From assembly GCA_001567185.1 (NCBI GenBank), contig LNFR01000087.1, positions 1 to 64,000 of the forward strand: 64,000 nt of DNA. Reading direction: 5' to 3'. A program made the position numbers and the translations under genes. A model generated the notes under the pieces. It searched no databases and had not been told where the DNA came from. It saw nothing but the letters and a program-made list of their open reading frames with translations. Origin of the DNA: Bacteroidetes bacterium OLB12 (GTDB lineage Bacteria; Bacteroidota; Bacteroidia; Cytophagales; Cyclobacteriaceae). Shown one piece after another: positions 1 through 6,922 of the stretch; the stretch's first letter is position 1, and the number at the start of each line of letters is the position of its first letter.

Positions 1-244
1 GTACCTGCTTCAGTTGAAACTTCAATTGAAAATATTGGTTCAGAATCTAAATTCAACTATCAAGTCTGGAGCATCGAGGTAAAGGATCTGTTTTATATGG
101 TCTGGCATTGTATGGAATTGAGTTGCATTGTTTGCATCACTCTCATACATTTTTTTTCTTTGCGAAGGATTTACCCGAAAGACCTGTTTTAGCGATTATA
201 TAATCTGCAAAACTCTCAGTACTGTACCAAATTCTATATTTCAT
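1..244 (-). CDS. Probable restriction endonuclease partner, 5' part only (runs off window edge)
   Basis: The start codon (244-242) overlaps the methyltransferase stop in an ATGA, so the two genes look translationally coupled. It begins MKYRIWYSTESFADYI. The reading frame breaks at an A8 run (about 150-157) and again near 51-57. Removing one A at each place gives one continuous protein of about 80 residues, containing YLDAPDLIVDLDSEP and then IFSIEVSTEAG before the window ends. A PD followed by an E-x-S/K-type strand is compatible with a PD-(D/E)xK nuclease core, but the catalytic region is incomplete here. The restriction role is inferred mainly from overlap with an HTH-fused C5 methyltransferase. 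No specific enzyme family was recognised. The breaks may be sequencing errors. Confidence 0.5.
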
Positions 245-1829
245 AAGTATTTTTTTATTGCTAATGCTATTGCCTTTGCTAACAAAGGAGGCACGGCATT
301 ACCTGTTTGAACTCTGCCTTGAACAATTCCGCCACTAACAATAAAGTTATCTGGAAAACTTTGTAATCTACATCTTTCTCTGATACTCAAACCTCTGTTG
401 TCTGATGGATGTCCGAATTGAAATTGAGGTCTTATTCCACCAGATACTTGGGTAGGACTTTGAATATCCCATGCCAAACGAATTCTTTGTTTGAACTTTG
501 GATACATTGGAGTTCCTGGCTTTGTGCTTTTTATTTTTTCAATCACTTCTTTAGGATGATTGGGAGCTTTATGATTAGTTAACTTATCCTCTTTTAAGTT
601 CTTTTCGCATTAGCTTTTGATATTCACTAAACGGTTCTTTTTTATACTTAGTAGCAGTTTCATTAGGCTTTAAGCTAGGTAAATCACCAATCGCATCTTT
701 AACCGTAACATATGGTTTTTTAGTTTCTGGACCATGTGTTTTTTTGATTTCAGAAAAATCAAATTCATCCCCATCTCTAATTCCAACAAAAACTAATCTT
801 GTTCGTGATTGCGGTACACCATAATCGGGAGCAAAAAGTAATTTGCTTTTTACTTTCATATTTCCTGCGAGGCTTAAATCCTTTTCTATTGTTTTTACAA
901 AATTTCCAGTGCTTTTCATTCCAGAAACATTTTCTAAAACAACTACTTTTGGTTTCAATGCTTTTACAAAACGAATAAACTCTTTGTAAAGCAAATTTCT
1001 TTCATTCGTTTTCGTGTCTTTTTCTATTATTTAAAGAAAAGCCCTGACAAGGAACACCGCCAATTAAAACATCAACTTGTCTGCCATCCAAAAGCTGTAG
1101 GAATGATTTTGGATTAACCTTTCTAACATCACCTAAAACTGTTGAAACGTTTGGGTGATTAGTTTTAAAAGTATTTATTGATGGTTGATGAATATCGCAA
1201 CCAATAGCAATTTCAAAGCCCGCTAACTCAAACCCTAAAGAAGTTCCGCCACATCCACAAAATAGCTCTACAACAAGTGGCTTGTCATTGGCAGGAAGTT
1301 TACCTTTAGTTATATATGGTTCGCCTTTCCAGTAATATCCATTTTCTTCAACCTTTACAGATTTATCCCAAACATTAATCTTATCAATTACATCAAGGTC
1401 AATGTCGTCTGGATTTTCTCCAATTCTTAATTGATACGCTTCCTCTTCAGCTAGAGTTAAAACATCGCTATCAATTTCTTTATAGGGCTTTATCTTTGTT
1501 TTTGTAGGCATAACAATTAGTTTTTTTACTTTTTTGTAATATTTAATTTTTTCTTCAGCTACCTTCAAGATGTCCTTTGTACAATCTTCGTCCATTATTT
1601 CATAAGCGACTTTGTCACTTAAATATGAAACAAGAAGCGTTTTTGAATTTGTGGAAAATATTTCTGCAAATTTCTCAATCATTTCTTTATTCGCTGTTCG
1701 TTCGTTTCTTTCAATTTTTCCAAGTGTAGATGGGTCTATGTCAAGATGGGCCGCAACTTTCCTAAGAGGAAGTCCACTTTCTTCTCTTAGCTTTCTTATT
1801 ACTTCACCAAATGTTTCTTTCTGTACCAT
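241..1829 (-). CDS. DNA (cytosine-5) methyltransferase with N-terminal XRE-type HTH domain
   Basis: Transfers methyl groups to C5 of cytosine in DNA; as part of a type II system it would protect the host from the partner nuclease. Residues about 8-60 form a XRE/Cro helix-turn-helix (LPLRKVAAHLDIDPSTLGKIE). The catalytic domain follows with motif I (VVELFCGCGG, about 187-195), motif IV with the catalytic Cys (PCQGFS, about 260-265), motif VI (VVLENVSG), motif VIII (QSRTRL), and the C-terminal RCRLQSFPDNF and GNAVPP motifs. The frame breaks twice: near 1003 (one extra A; corrected peptide RHENDERNLLYKEF) and near 591-594 (one extra A in AAAA; corrected ELKEDKLTNHK). All motifs are present, so the corrected protein of about 528 aa should be complete. 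The HTH fusion resembles M.SsoII-type enzymes, which repress their own promoters. The gene is clearly more AT-rich than the genes to its right, suggesting acquisition. Confidence 0.88.
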
Positions 1830-1843
1830 AATAATTTTGTTTG

Positions 1844-1888
1844 GGACAATTATTGTCCAAATATAAATTGTCCTGACGAAATAGCAAC
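1844..1888 (-). promoter_or_regulatory. Promoter and palindromic operator of the HTH-methyltransferase
   Basis: GGACAAT-T-ATTGTCC (1844-1858) is a perfect 7+1+7 palindrome, 14 bp before the start codon. A further half-site ATTGTCC lies at 1867-1873, 15 bp away in phase. Reading the minus strand, a perfect Bacteroidota -7 element TATATTTG occupies 1858-1865, with a TTGC-containing -33 region near 1884-1888. The palindrome therefore covers the predicted transcription start and the extra half-site lies between -33 and -7. As I recall, M.SsoII represses through a very similar GGACA...TGTCC inverted repeat. Self-repression by the N-terminal HTH is inferred. Confidence 0.7.
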
Positions 1889-2188
1889 TATAAAAATCAG
1901 TAATTTATTAACAGTAATTCAACGTCAGAATTTGTCTGGTGGTGGGTGGGCTTTGAATGCGGTTGGGTAAAATTAAATGTGCTGCAAAAGTGTCGGCTTG
2001 CAGCTCTTTTAATTTTACGAAGCATTGGCATTTTGTCCACTTTTACTGTGGTTTATGTTAGTTCTGTTGGTCGTCCTACGCTTGCTGCCAACTCCTAAAT
2101 ATAAACACCTCTATTACGTATATCCACACGCAACCCGGAGCTATACGCACGTTCACTACAAAGCCAAACTTGAGTCTTCAAAAGAAAT
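1874..2188. other. Hairpin-rich non-coding block between the R-M genes and udk
   Basis: No credible gene is seen. The dominant structure is a long imperfect hairpin at 1967-2018: an 11-bp outer stem (GTAAAATTAAA with TTTAATTTTAC), a 3x3 internal loop, a 7-bp inner stem (GCTGCAA with TTGCAGC) and a 10-nt loop. A smaller hairpin CCAC...GTGG follows at about 2037-2051. There is no T-tract, so it is not a standard terminator. It resembles structured, non-coding ends that I associate with accessory gene blocks in Bacteroidota, but I cannot name a family. Confidence 0.5.
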
Positions 2189-2806
2189 TCAACCCAACCG
2201 CGATTTCAAAAACGCCACCAACACTTCCAGGGCGCGTTCAAATTTGCTATTGTTGGGTATTACCAGGTCGGCATTGTGTTTCAAGGGTTCGATCAGGCGT
2301 TCGTACACCGGCATTACATGGTATTGGTACCGGTACAGCACATCGTCAATATCATAGCCCCGTTCAACCTGGTCGCGCTTAATGCGCCTGCCTAACTTTA
2401 CATGGTCTTTGGCTTCTATAAATATGCGCAGATCCAGTTCGTTGCTTATCTCTTCAAAGTACTGCACAAATAAACCTTCCACCACAATAATAGGGGCTGA
2501 CTTAAACTCCAGCATGCGTGTTTCAGCCTGCGGGTTATTAAATGTGTATTCCTGCTTAACTACGTTCTGTCCCGATTTTAAAATCAGCAAATCATGACGA
2601 AATGCTTCGCGATCGATCGATACCGGTAAATCAAAATTTTTGACTCCGTTTTCGTCAATAGGTTGCTGATCGCGCGGTTTATAATAATTGTCTTGCGAGA
2701 TGAGGCAAATTTCATGAGCAGCAAAACGGGCGGAAAGACCTTGCAAAAAATAGGTTTTGCCTGAGCCGCTGCCGCCTGTAATGCCTATGGTAAATGGTTT
2801 ACTCAT
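2189..2806 (-). CDS. udk: Uridine kinase
   Basis: Phosphorylates uridine and cytidine to UMP/CMP in the cytoplasmic pyrimidine salvage pathway. The 205-aa protein has the usual family length. A P-loop GGSGSGKT lies at residues 11-18, followed by the SQDNYYKP substrate-binding segment, a Walker B-like IIVVEGLF strand and an R-rich lid (GRRIKRDQVERG). The gene is intact and is followed by the non-coding block next to the restriction-modification genes. The window also has upp, so both main routes of uracil/uridine salvage are represented. No operon partner is visible. Confidence 0.93.
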   Translation of the reverse strand: MSKPFTIGITGGSGSGKTYFLQGLSARFAAHEICLISQDNYYKPRDQQPIDENGVKNFDLPVSIDREAFRHDLLILKSGQNVVKQEYTFNNPQAETRMLEFKSAPIIVVEGLFVQYFEEISNELDLRIFIEAKDHVKLGRRIKRDQVERGYDIDDVLYRYQYHVMPVYERLIEPLKHNADLVIPNNSKFERALEVLVAFLKSRLG

Positions 2807-2843
2807 GCTGTTTTAAATCTTAGGTTGTTGCTTTAAACTCACC

Positions 2844-2972
2844 AGGGGTTGTCTCAAAAGTCGTTCTGTCATCGCGGATTTATTCCGCGATCCCGATTCA
2901 GTGTTAGCCGAACGGATTCCGGCACAAGGCCGGAATGACGCACTCTCTTATTCGACTTTTGAGACAACCTCT
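2844..2972. repeat. MITE-like element, family A copy 1
   Basis: An element of about 129 bp bounded by 20-bp terminal inverted repeats (left 2844-2863, right 2953-2972, one mismatch; core GGTTGTCTCAAAAGTC). It contains two inner hairpins, CGCGGA...TCCGCG and ATTCCGG...CCGGAAT. A diverged copy of nearly equal length lies at 42896-43024. It carries no ORF. The ends resemble insertion-sequence termini, so a non-autonomous element mobilised in trans is the likeliest explanation. Confidence 0.8.
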
Positions 2973-3013
2973 CCACCCAGAATGAAAATCTATTGAAACC
3001 TACTTTCATAGCT

Positions 3014-3592
3014 TCAACGGGCTGCCTTTAAAAATAAAACTAATTTTTGAACTGCCCGTGCCCGGTGGCTGATCTTGTTTTTTTCATCTAAGGAAAGTTC
3101 AGCCAGGGTTTGTGCATACCCTTCCGGTACAAAAACCGGATCGTACCCAAAACCCTGCGTGCCGCGTTGTTCAAAAGTAATCGTACCATTCAGGATACCT
3201 TCAAACTGATGAGTGCCCTTTTTCGTAATAAGGGTAATCACCGTTCTGAACCTGGCCTTTAGATTTTTTTCTCCTTGCAAGTTCTTCAGCAACAACTGCA
3301 TATTGTCGGCTGGCTGGCGTTGGTCGCCTGCATACCGGGCAGAATAAACACCCGGTGCGCCATTCAATGCCTCCACCTCCAGCCCGGTATCATCGGCAAA
3401 GCAGGCTACCTTGTAGTGTTGAAATACATACTCCGCTTTTTGCAACGAGTTACCCTCCAGCGTTTCCTGATCTTCCGCCAGTTCTTCCGTACAGCCAATA
3501 TCGCGTAGGCTAAGCAACTGATGGGAATTGCCCAGCAAAGCCTGTATCTCTTTTATCTTATGTGTATTGTTGGTGGCGAAACAGAGCGTCAT
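3014..3592 (-). CDS. rdgB: XTP/dITP diphosphatase (RdgB/HAM1 family)
   Basis: Hydrolyses non-canonical purine NTPs (ITP, dITP, XTP) to monophosphates, keeping deaminated bases out of nucleic acids. The 192-aa length is typical. The family signature TNNTHK is at residues 7-12, FADDTGLEV carries the metal-binding acidic pair, and SARYAG and GFGYDPVF follow. Its ATG overlaps the TGA of the upstream FKBP lipoprotein gene (ATGA), so it is translated as the last gene of a four-gene minus-strand group beginning with the DHH phosphoesterase. A family A MITE lies directly downstream. Confidence 0.93.
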   Translation of the reverse strand: MTLCFATNNTHKIKEIQALLGNSHQLLSLRDIGCTEELAEDQETLEGNSLQKAEYVFQHYKVACFADDTGLEVEALNGAPGVYSARYAGDQRQPADNMQLLLKNLQGEKNLKARFRTVITLITKKGTHQFEGILNGTITFEQRGTQGFGYDPVFVPEGYAQTLAELSLDEKNKISHRARAVQKLVLFLKAAR

Positions 3593-4176
3593 TTCGCAAC
3601 AATCTCTACCAGTTCAACGTCAAAAATCAGGTTAGCATTTACAGGTATTGCACCACCCCCGCCACCGGAAAGACCATACCCGTATCCGGATGGAATATAC
3701 ATGGTAAATTTTGAACCCACAGGCATTTCGGGTAACACAATCTGCCATCCCAAAACAAGGTTGCTCAACAAAAAGGTAGTTTCTCTTTCCTGCCAGTTCA
3801 CATCCGGTTGTGTTTCCTGATCGGGATCGAAGATATACCCCGTCTTCATCAGGCTGCCCCGATACTTAACCTTTATGTAACTCTCCAGACAGGGAGTTTC
3901 TCCGGTGCCTGATTCAGTTACCCGGTAGCGCACGTTGTTTTTGATTTCCGTATCGGCAATATCAATCTCATTGTTTTCCAGATATTGCACAATCAACAAG
4001 GAATCAGAACTTAGTTTTGCCTGACTGGGTGCGATTAGCCTGCTTTCGGCTACTTCTTTTGTACACGTTGTACCTTTCTTATCGTCATCATCATCTTTGC
4101 AACTTTGAATAAGCAGCAGGCCGGCAACCAGCACCGGCAACCAGCATACAGCCATTATTTTCCTTGCAACCTTCAT
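3589..4176 (-). CDS. FKBP-type peptidyl-prolyl isomerase lipoprotein
   Basis: A 195-aa lipoprotein with a signal peptide ending LIQSC (Cys about 26) and a following D/K-rich linker, hence probably anchored in the outer membrane facing the periplasm. The C-terminal half is an FKBP domain (IKVKYRGSLMKTG, then GWQIVLPEMPVGSKFTMYIPSGYGYG, ending with the NANLIFDVELVEI strand). Proline isomerisation to help fold envelope proteins is the expected role. The loop PSGYGYGLSGGGGG carries an unusual glycine run. It lies 5 bp downstream of a second FKBP lipoprotein gene and is coupled to rdgB. It resembles the GldI/FKBP lipoproteins of Bacteroidota, but the assignment to gliding is not supported here. 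Confidence 0.85.
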   Translation of the reverse strand: MKVARKIMAVCWLPVLVAGLLLIQSCKDDDDDKKGTTCTKEVAESRLIAPSQAKLSSDSLLIVQYLENNEIDIADTEIKNNVRYRVTESGTGETPCLESYIKVKYRGSLMKTGYIFDPDQETQPDVNWQERETTFLLSNLVLGWQIVLPEMPVGSKFTMYIPSGYGYGLSGGGGGAIPVNANLIFDVELVEIVAK

Positions 4177-4181
4177 TGTAC

Positions 4182-5108
4182 TTATTTCGCTTTTACAATC
4201 TCTACCAACTCCATTTCAAACACCAGGATTGAATTTTCGGCTATCACTTCACTTCTGCGTCTGTTGCCGTACGCCAGGGTAGAAGGAATATACACGGTCA
4301 TTTTAGAGCCTTGGTTCATTAAGGTTAACGCTTCTTCCCAACCAGATATTACAGATTGAGTGCCCAACATTAACTTGAGTGGCTCGTATGGACGTTGTGC
4401 ATTATAGGCATTGTTTGCTTTAGCAACCGATTCAATGCTGGAATCGAAAAATGTTCCGTCCAGCAACGTGCCGGTATAATTAACTCTTACCTGCTGACCT
4501 GTTTGTGCATTGGGGCCTACACCTGGTTTTGAAATTACATAACGCAGGCCGGAAGCTGTCTTTTTAGCCACAATTGCTTTCTCTTTCAAAAATAAATCAA
4601 TCGCGACTGTATCTTTTCCCAGTTGTTCTTTTTCAGCCTTCAACGCTTCTTCGTTTTGTTTGGTCATAAATTCTTTTTGCATTTCCAGGGCACGCTCTTC
4701 GGTAACTACATCGGTTACGCCAATCTGGAATGTAAAGTTTGCAGTGCTATCTACGCCAGGCGGAATTGGCGAGCGGAATGTTTTGGCAAAAAGTTCTTTA
4801 GCCGGAACCTGGAATGTAACGCTATCACCTTTGCCCAACATTTGTACTACTTCCATTACCGGATCAACACCCATGGCAGAGTCCACCTTAATCATAGTGG
4901 GAAATGGATTCGTACGGCTATCCGACCATACAGAATCTTTTCCATCCTTAAACAAAAAGGTAATCACCATAATCTGGCCGTTGGCAGCCACATCCGCACC
5001 GCCTGATTTTACCATTGTAAATTTTAGACCCGAAGGAGTTTCTTTCGTTTTCGTACAAGCCATTAATAAGCCAGCAACACACACACTCAGCAAAAAGGAT
5101 TTTTTCAT
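4182..5108 (-). CDS. FKBP-type peptidyl-prolyl isomerase lipoprotein, longer paralogue
   Basis: A 308-aa lipoprotein: signal peptide MKKSFLLSVCVAGLLMAC with a good lipobox (Cys 18). The C-terminal domain (about 200-308) is a clear FKBP (RVNYTGTLLDGTFFDSS, then GWEEALTLMNQGSKMTVYIPSTLAYG). The N-terminal half contains a second, weaker FKBP-like segment (GDSVTFQVPAKELF), so the protein may have two isomerase-fold domains, the first degenerate. It is the second gene of the DHH/FKBP/FKBP/rdgB group, with 5 bp to the next gene. Envelope protein folding is the likely role. Confidence 0.88.
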   Translation of the reverse strand: MKKSFLLSVCVAGLLMACTKTKETPSGLKFTMVKSGGADVAANGQIMVITFLFKDGKDSVWSDSRTNPFPTMIKVDSAMGVDPVMEVVQMLGKGDSVTFQVPAKELFAKTFRSPIPPGVDSTANFTFQIGVTDVVTEERALEMQKEFMTKQNEEALKAEKEQLGKDTVAIDLFLKEKAIVAKKTASGLRYVISKPGVGPNAQTGQQVRVNYTGTLLDGTFFDSSIESVAKANNAYNAQRPYEPLKLMLGTQSVISGWEEALTLMNQGSKMTVYIPSTLAYGNRRRSEVIAENSILVFEMELVEIVKAK

Positions 5109-5127
5109 TTGAATTGAATTATAAGTT

Positions 5128-6150
5128 TTAATCTTGGTTTAGTTGTTGTTGATACTCCGGCAAAATACGGAGCAGTTTCTTTAGCGTTTCATCCAACGAA
5201 AGTTTGGATTGGCCACCACTTGCATTGCGATGCCCTCCGCCTTCAAAATGTTTTCGGGCTAGTTCGTTTACTGAAAAATTGCCGAGCGAGCGAAACGAGA
5301 GTTTAATTTCTTCTTTGCGGTCGTACATCAGTACGGCCATCTTCACACCTTTAATGGAAAGCCCGTAATTTACCAGCCCCTCGGTATCGCCTGTTTGCGC
5401 GCCAAATCTTTTCAGTTCGTCCTGGCTCAGGGTCATATACGCAGTACGATACTCGGGCAACACCACTAACTTTTCGCTCAACACATATCCCGTAAGGCGC
5501 AACCGCTCTATCGTATTGGTATCGTAAATCTGTTGGGCCACATCGTGTGGGTTTGCCCCGTACTCCACCAGTTGCGAGGCAATTTCAAACTCGCGATGGC
5601 GGGTATTATTATGTTTAAAACTTCCGGTATCGGTCATCAGGCCGGCATAGAGGCAAGTGGCTATGGATGCATCAAACTGGTCTTTCATGCCCAGTTCCTC
5701 GATCAACTCAAAAATTAACCCCGCTGTGGAGGCCGAGGCCGGATCCCACTGTTCAAATGCAGCAAACTTTTCCGGTTCCAGGTGGTGATCGATCAACACC
5801 CGGGTAGCACTTGCCTGGCGCACCCTATCGCCCAGGCTATTAATGCGCGAAAGGTTTGAAAAATCCAGGCAAAATATGATTTCGGCTTGAGCAATGAGTT
5901 CGGCCGCCCTGGCTTCCAGGGCCGGATTTTCCTTTGAAAGGGCCAATACGGTTTCGTTTCCGGGCATCCAGGCAAGAAAATCGGGGTAATCGCTGGGTGT
6001 AATAACAGTAACCCGGTGGCCCGATTTTTTAAGAAAAGCGGCCAATCCGAGCGAAGAACCAAGCGCATCGGCATCGGGCTTGAAGTGGGTAACAATTACC
6101 ACTTTTGCCGGTTTGCTGATTAGCGACTTAAAAGCATTTAGATTCTTCAT
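5128..6150 (-). CDS. DHH/DHHA1 phosphoesterase (NrnA-like oligoribonuclease/pAp phosphatase)
   Basis: Predicted to degrade nano-RNA and/or dephosphorylate pAp or cyclic-dinucleotide products in the cytoplasm. I chose the ATG at 6150 (MKNLNAFKSL, 340 aa), because the longer frame from 6231 adds 27 residues with no family match. The DHH domain shows HFKPDADALGSS near the N-terminus, CLDFS and the diagnostic LIDHH; the DHHA1 domain ends with GGGHRNASGG, the RNA-contacting loop. The length matches NrnA. It is the first gene of the minus-strand group with two FKBPs and rdgB, and is divergent from ndk. Confidence 0.9.
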   Translation of the reverse strand: MKNLNAFKSLISKPAKVVIVTHFKPDADALGSSLGLAAFLKKSGHRVTVITPSDYPDFLAWMPGNETVLALSKENPALEARAAELIAQAEIIFCLDFSNLSRINSLGDRVRQASATRVLIDHHLEPEKFAAFEQWDPASASTAGLIFELIEELGMKDQFDASIATCLYAGLMTDTGSFKHNNTRHREFEIASQLVEYGANPHDVAQQIYDTNTIERLRLTGYVLSEKLVVLPEYRTAYMTLSQDELKRFGAQTGDTEGLVNYGLSIKGVKMAVLMYDRKEEIKLSFRSLGNFSVNELARKHFEGGGHRNASGGQSKLSLDETLKKLLRILPEYQQQLNQD

Positions 6151-6398
6151 CGAAGCGGCAAAAATGGGAATTTTAATTGGGAGTGCATAACCCTTAATTC
6201 CTGCCGAAAACCGGTTGCATAAAGCTTTCAAAAATCATTTTGTAGCACGCGCTACCCTATTGCTTAAAAAGTTATTTTTGCGGCCAAATTATGTGCAGGA
6301 ATGCCCTCAAGACCTTCGGAATTATAGCACCTTAAGAGTGCTTTTGTGTCTTGGTGTCACCCGTTCAAAAAAATTGAAATAAATTAAAAACTAATAAA

Positions 6399-6818
6399 AT
6401 GGCAGGAAACAGAACGTTTACAATGATTAAGCCCGATGCAGTAAGTGCAGGAAACACAGGCGCAATTACCAAAATGATTGAAGAAGCCGGCTTCCGTATT
6501 GTGGCCATGAAAAAAGTTAAACTAAGTGCCGAACTGGCCGGTAAGTTTTACGAAATTCATAAAGCCCGGCCCTTCTATGGCGAGTTGTGTGCTTATATGA
6601 GCAGCGGTGCCATTGTGCCGATGATCTTAGAAAAAGACAATGCGGTAGAAGATTTTCGCAAGTTGATTGGTGCCACCGACCCTGCCAAGGCAGCCCCCGG
6701 TACAATACGCGCTTTATTTGCAAAATCTATTGATGCAAATGCCATTCATGGTTCAGACTCTGATGAGAATGCCGCCATTGAGGGCAACTTCTTCTTCTCG
6801 CAATTCGAGCGATTTTAA
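6399..6818 (+). CDS. ndk: Nucleoside diphosphate kinase
   Basis: Exchanges terminal phosphates between NTPs and NDPs through a phosphohistidine. The 139-aa protein is of normal length and begins [11 protein letters not shown]. The active-site motif is NAIHGSDS and the GTIRALF segment binds the nucleotide. A -7-like TATTTTTG lies at 6273-6280, but no matching -33 at the right spacing was found. A large hairpin with a T-run follows the stop and separates it from gcvP. Confidence 0.95.
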   Translation: MAGNRTFTMIKPDAVSAGNTGAITKMIEEAGFRIVAMKKVKLSAELAGKFYEIHKARPFYGELCAYMSSGAIVPMILEKDNAVEDFRKLIGATDPAKAAPGTIRALFAKSIDANAIHGSDSDENAAIEGNFFFSQFERF

Positions 6819-6823
6819 TGTTA

Positions 6824-6892
6824 CCGGTTTCTGGTTACAGGTTGCCGTAGTCAGCGCCAGTAACCAGAAGCCGGCAACCAGTACCTTTTTTT
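6824..6892 (+). terminator. Probable terminator after ndk
   Basis: A 15-bp inverted repeat with one mismatch (6824-6838 with 6860-6874; CCGGTTTCTGGTTAC and its complement) is followed after a short gap by a T7 run at about 6886-6892. A competing pairing (GGTTGCC with GGCAACC) overlaps it. The distance from stem to T-run is longer than ideal. Confidence 0.45.
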
Positions 6893-6922
6893 CTTTCCGG
6901 TTATTCCTTCATCCTAAAGTCT

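Noticed and set aside
128..310. Small plus-strand ORF antisense to the methyltransferase and nuclease genes
   Set aside because: It has no family features, and the opposite strand holds a supported gene junction.
241..1829. Decayed methyltransferase pseudogene
   Set aside because: All catalytic motifs survive and both breaks are single extra A bases, like those in essential genes of the window.
1960..2020. Integron attC site (GTTGGGT beside the hairpin)
   Set aside because: The GTTRRRY-like word lies on the wrong side of the hairpin, and no matching RYYYAAC or integrase is present.
2844..2972. Terminator or REP element of udk/rdgB
   Set aside because: There is no T-tract, and the homologous copy at 42896 with identical ends shows it is a mobile-type element.
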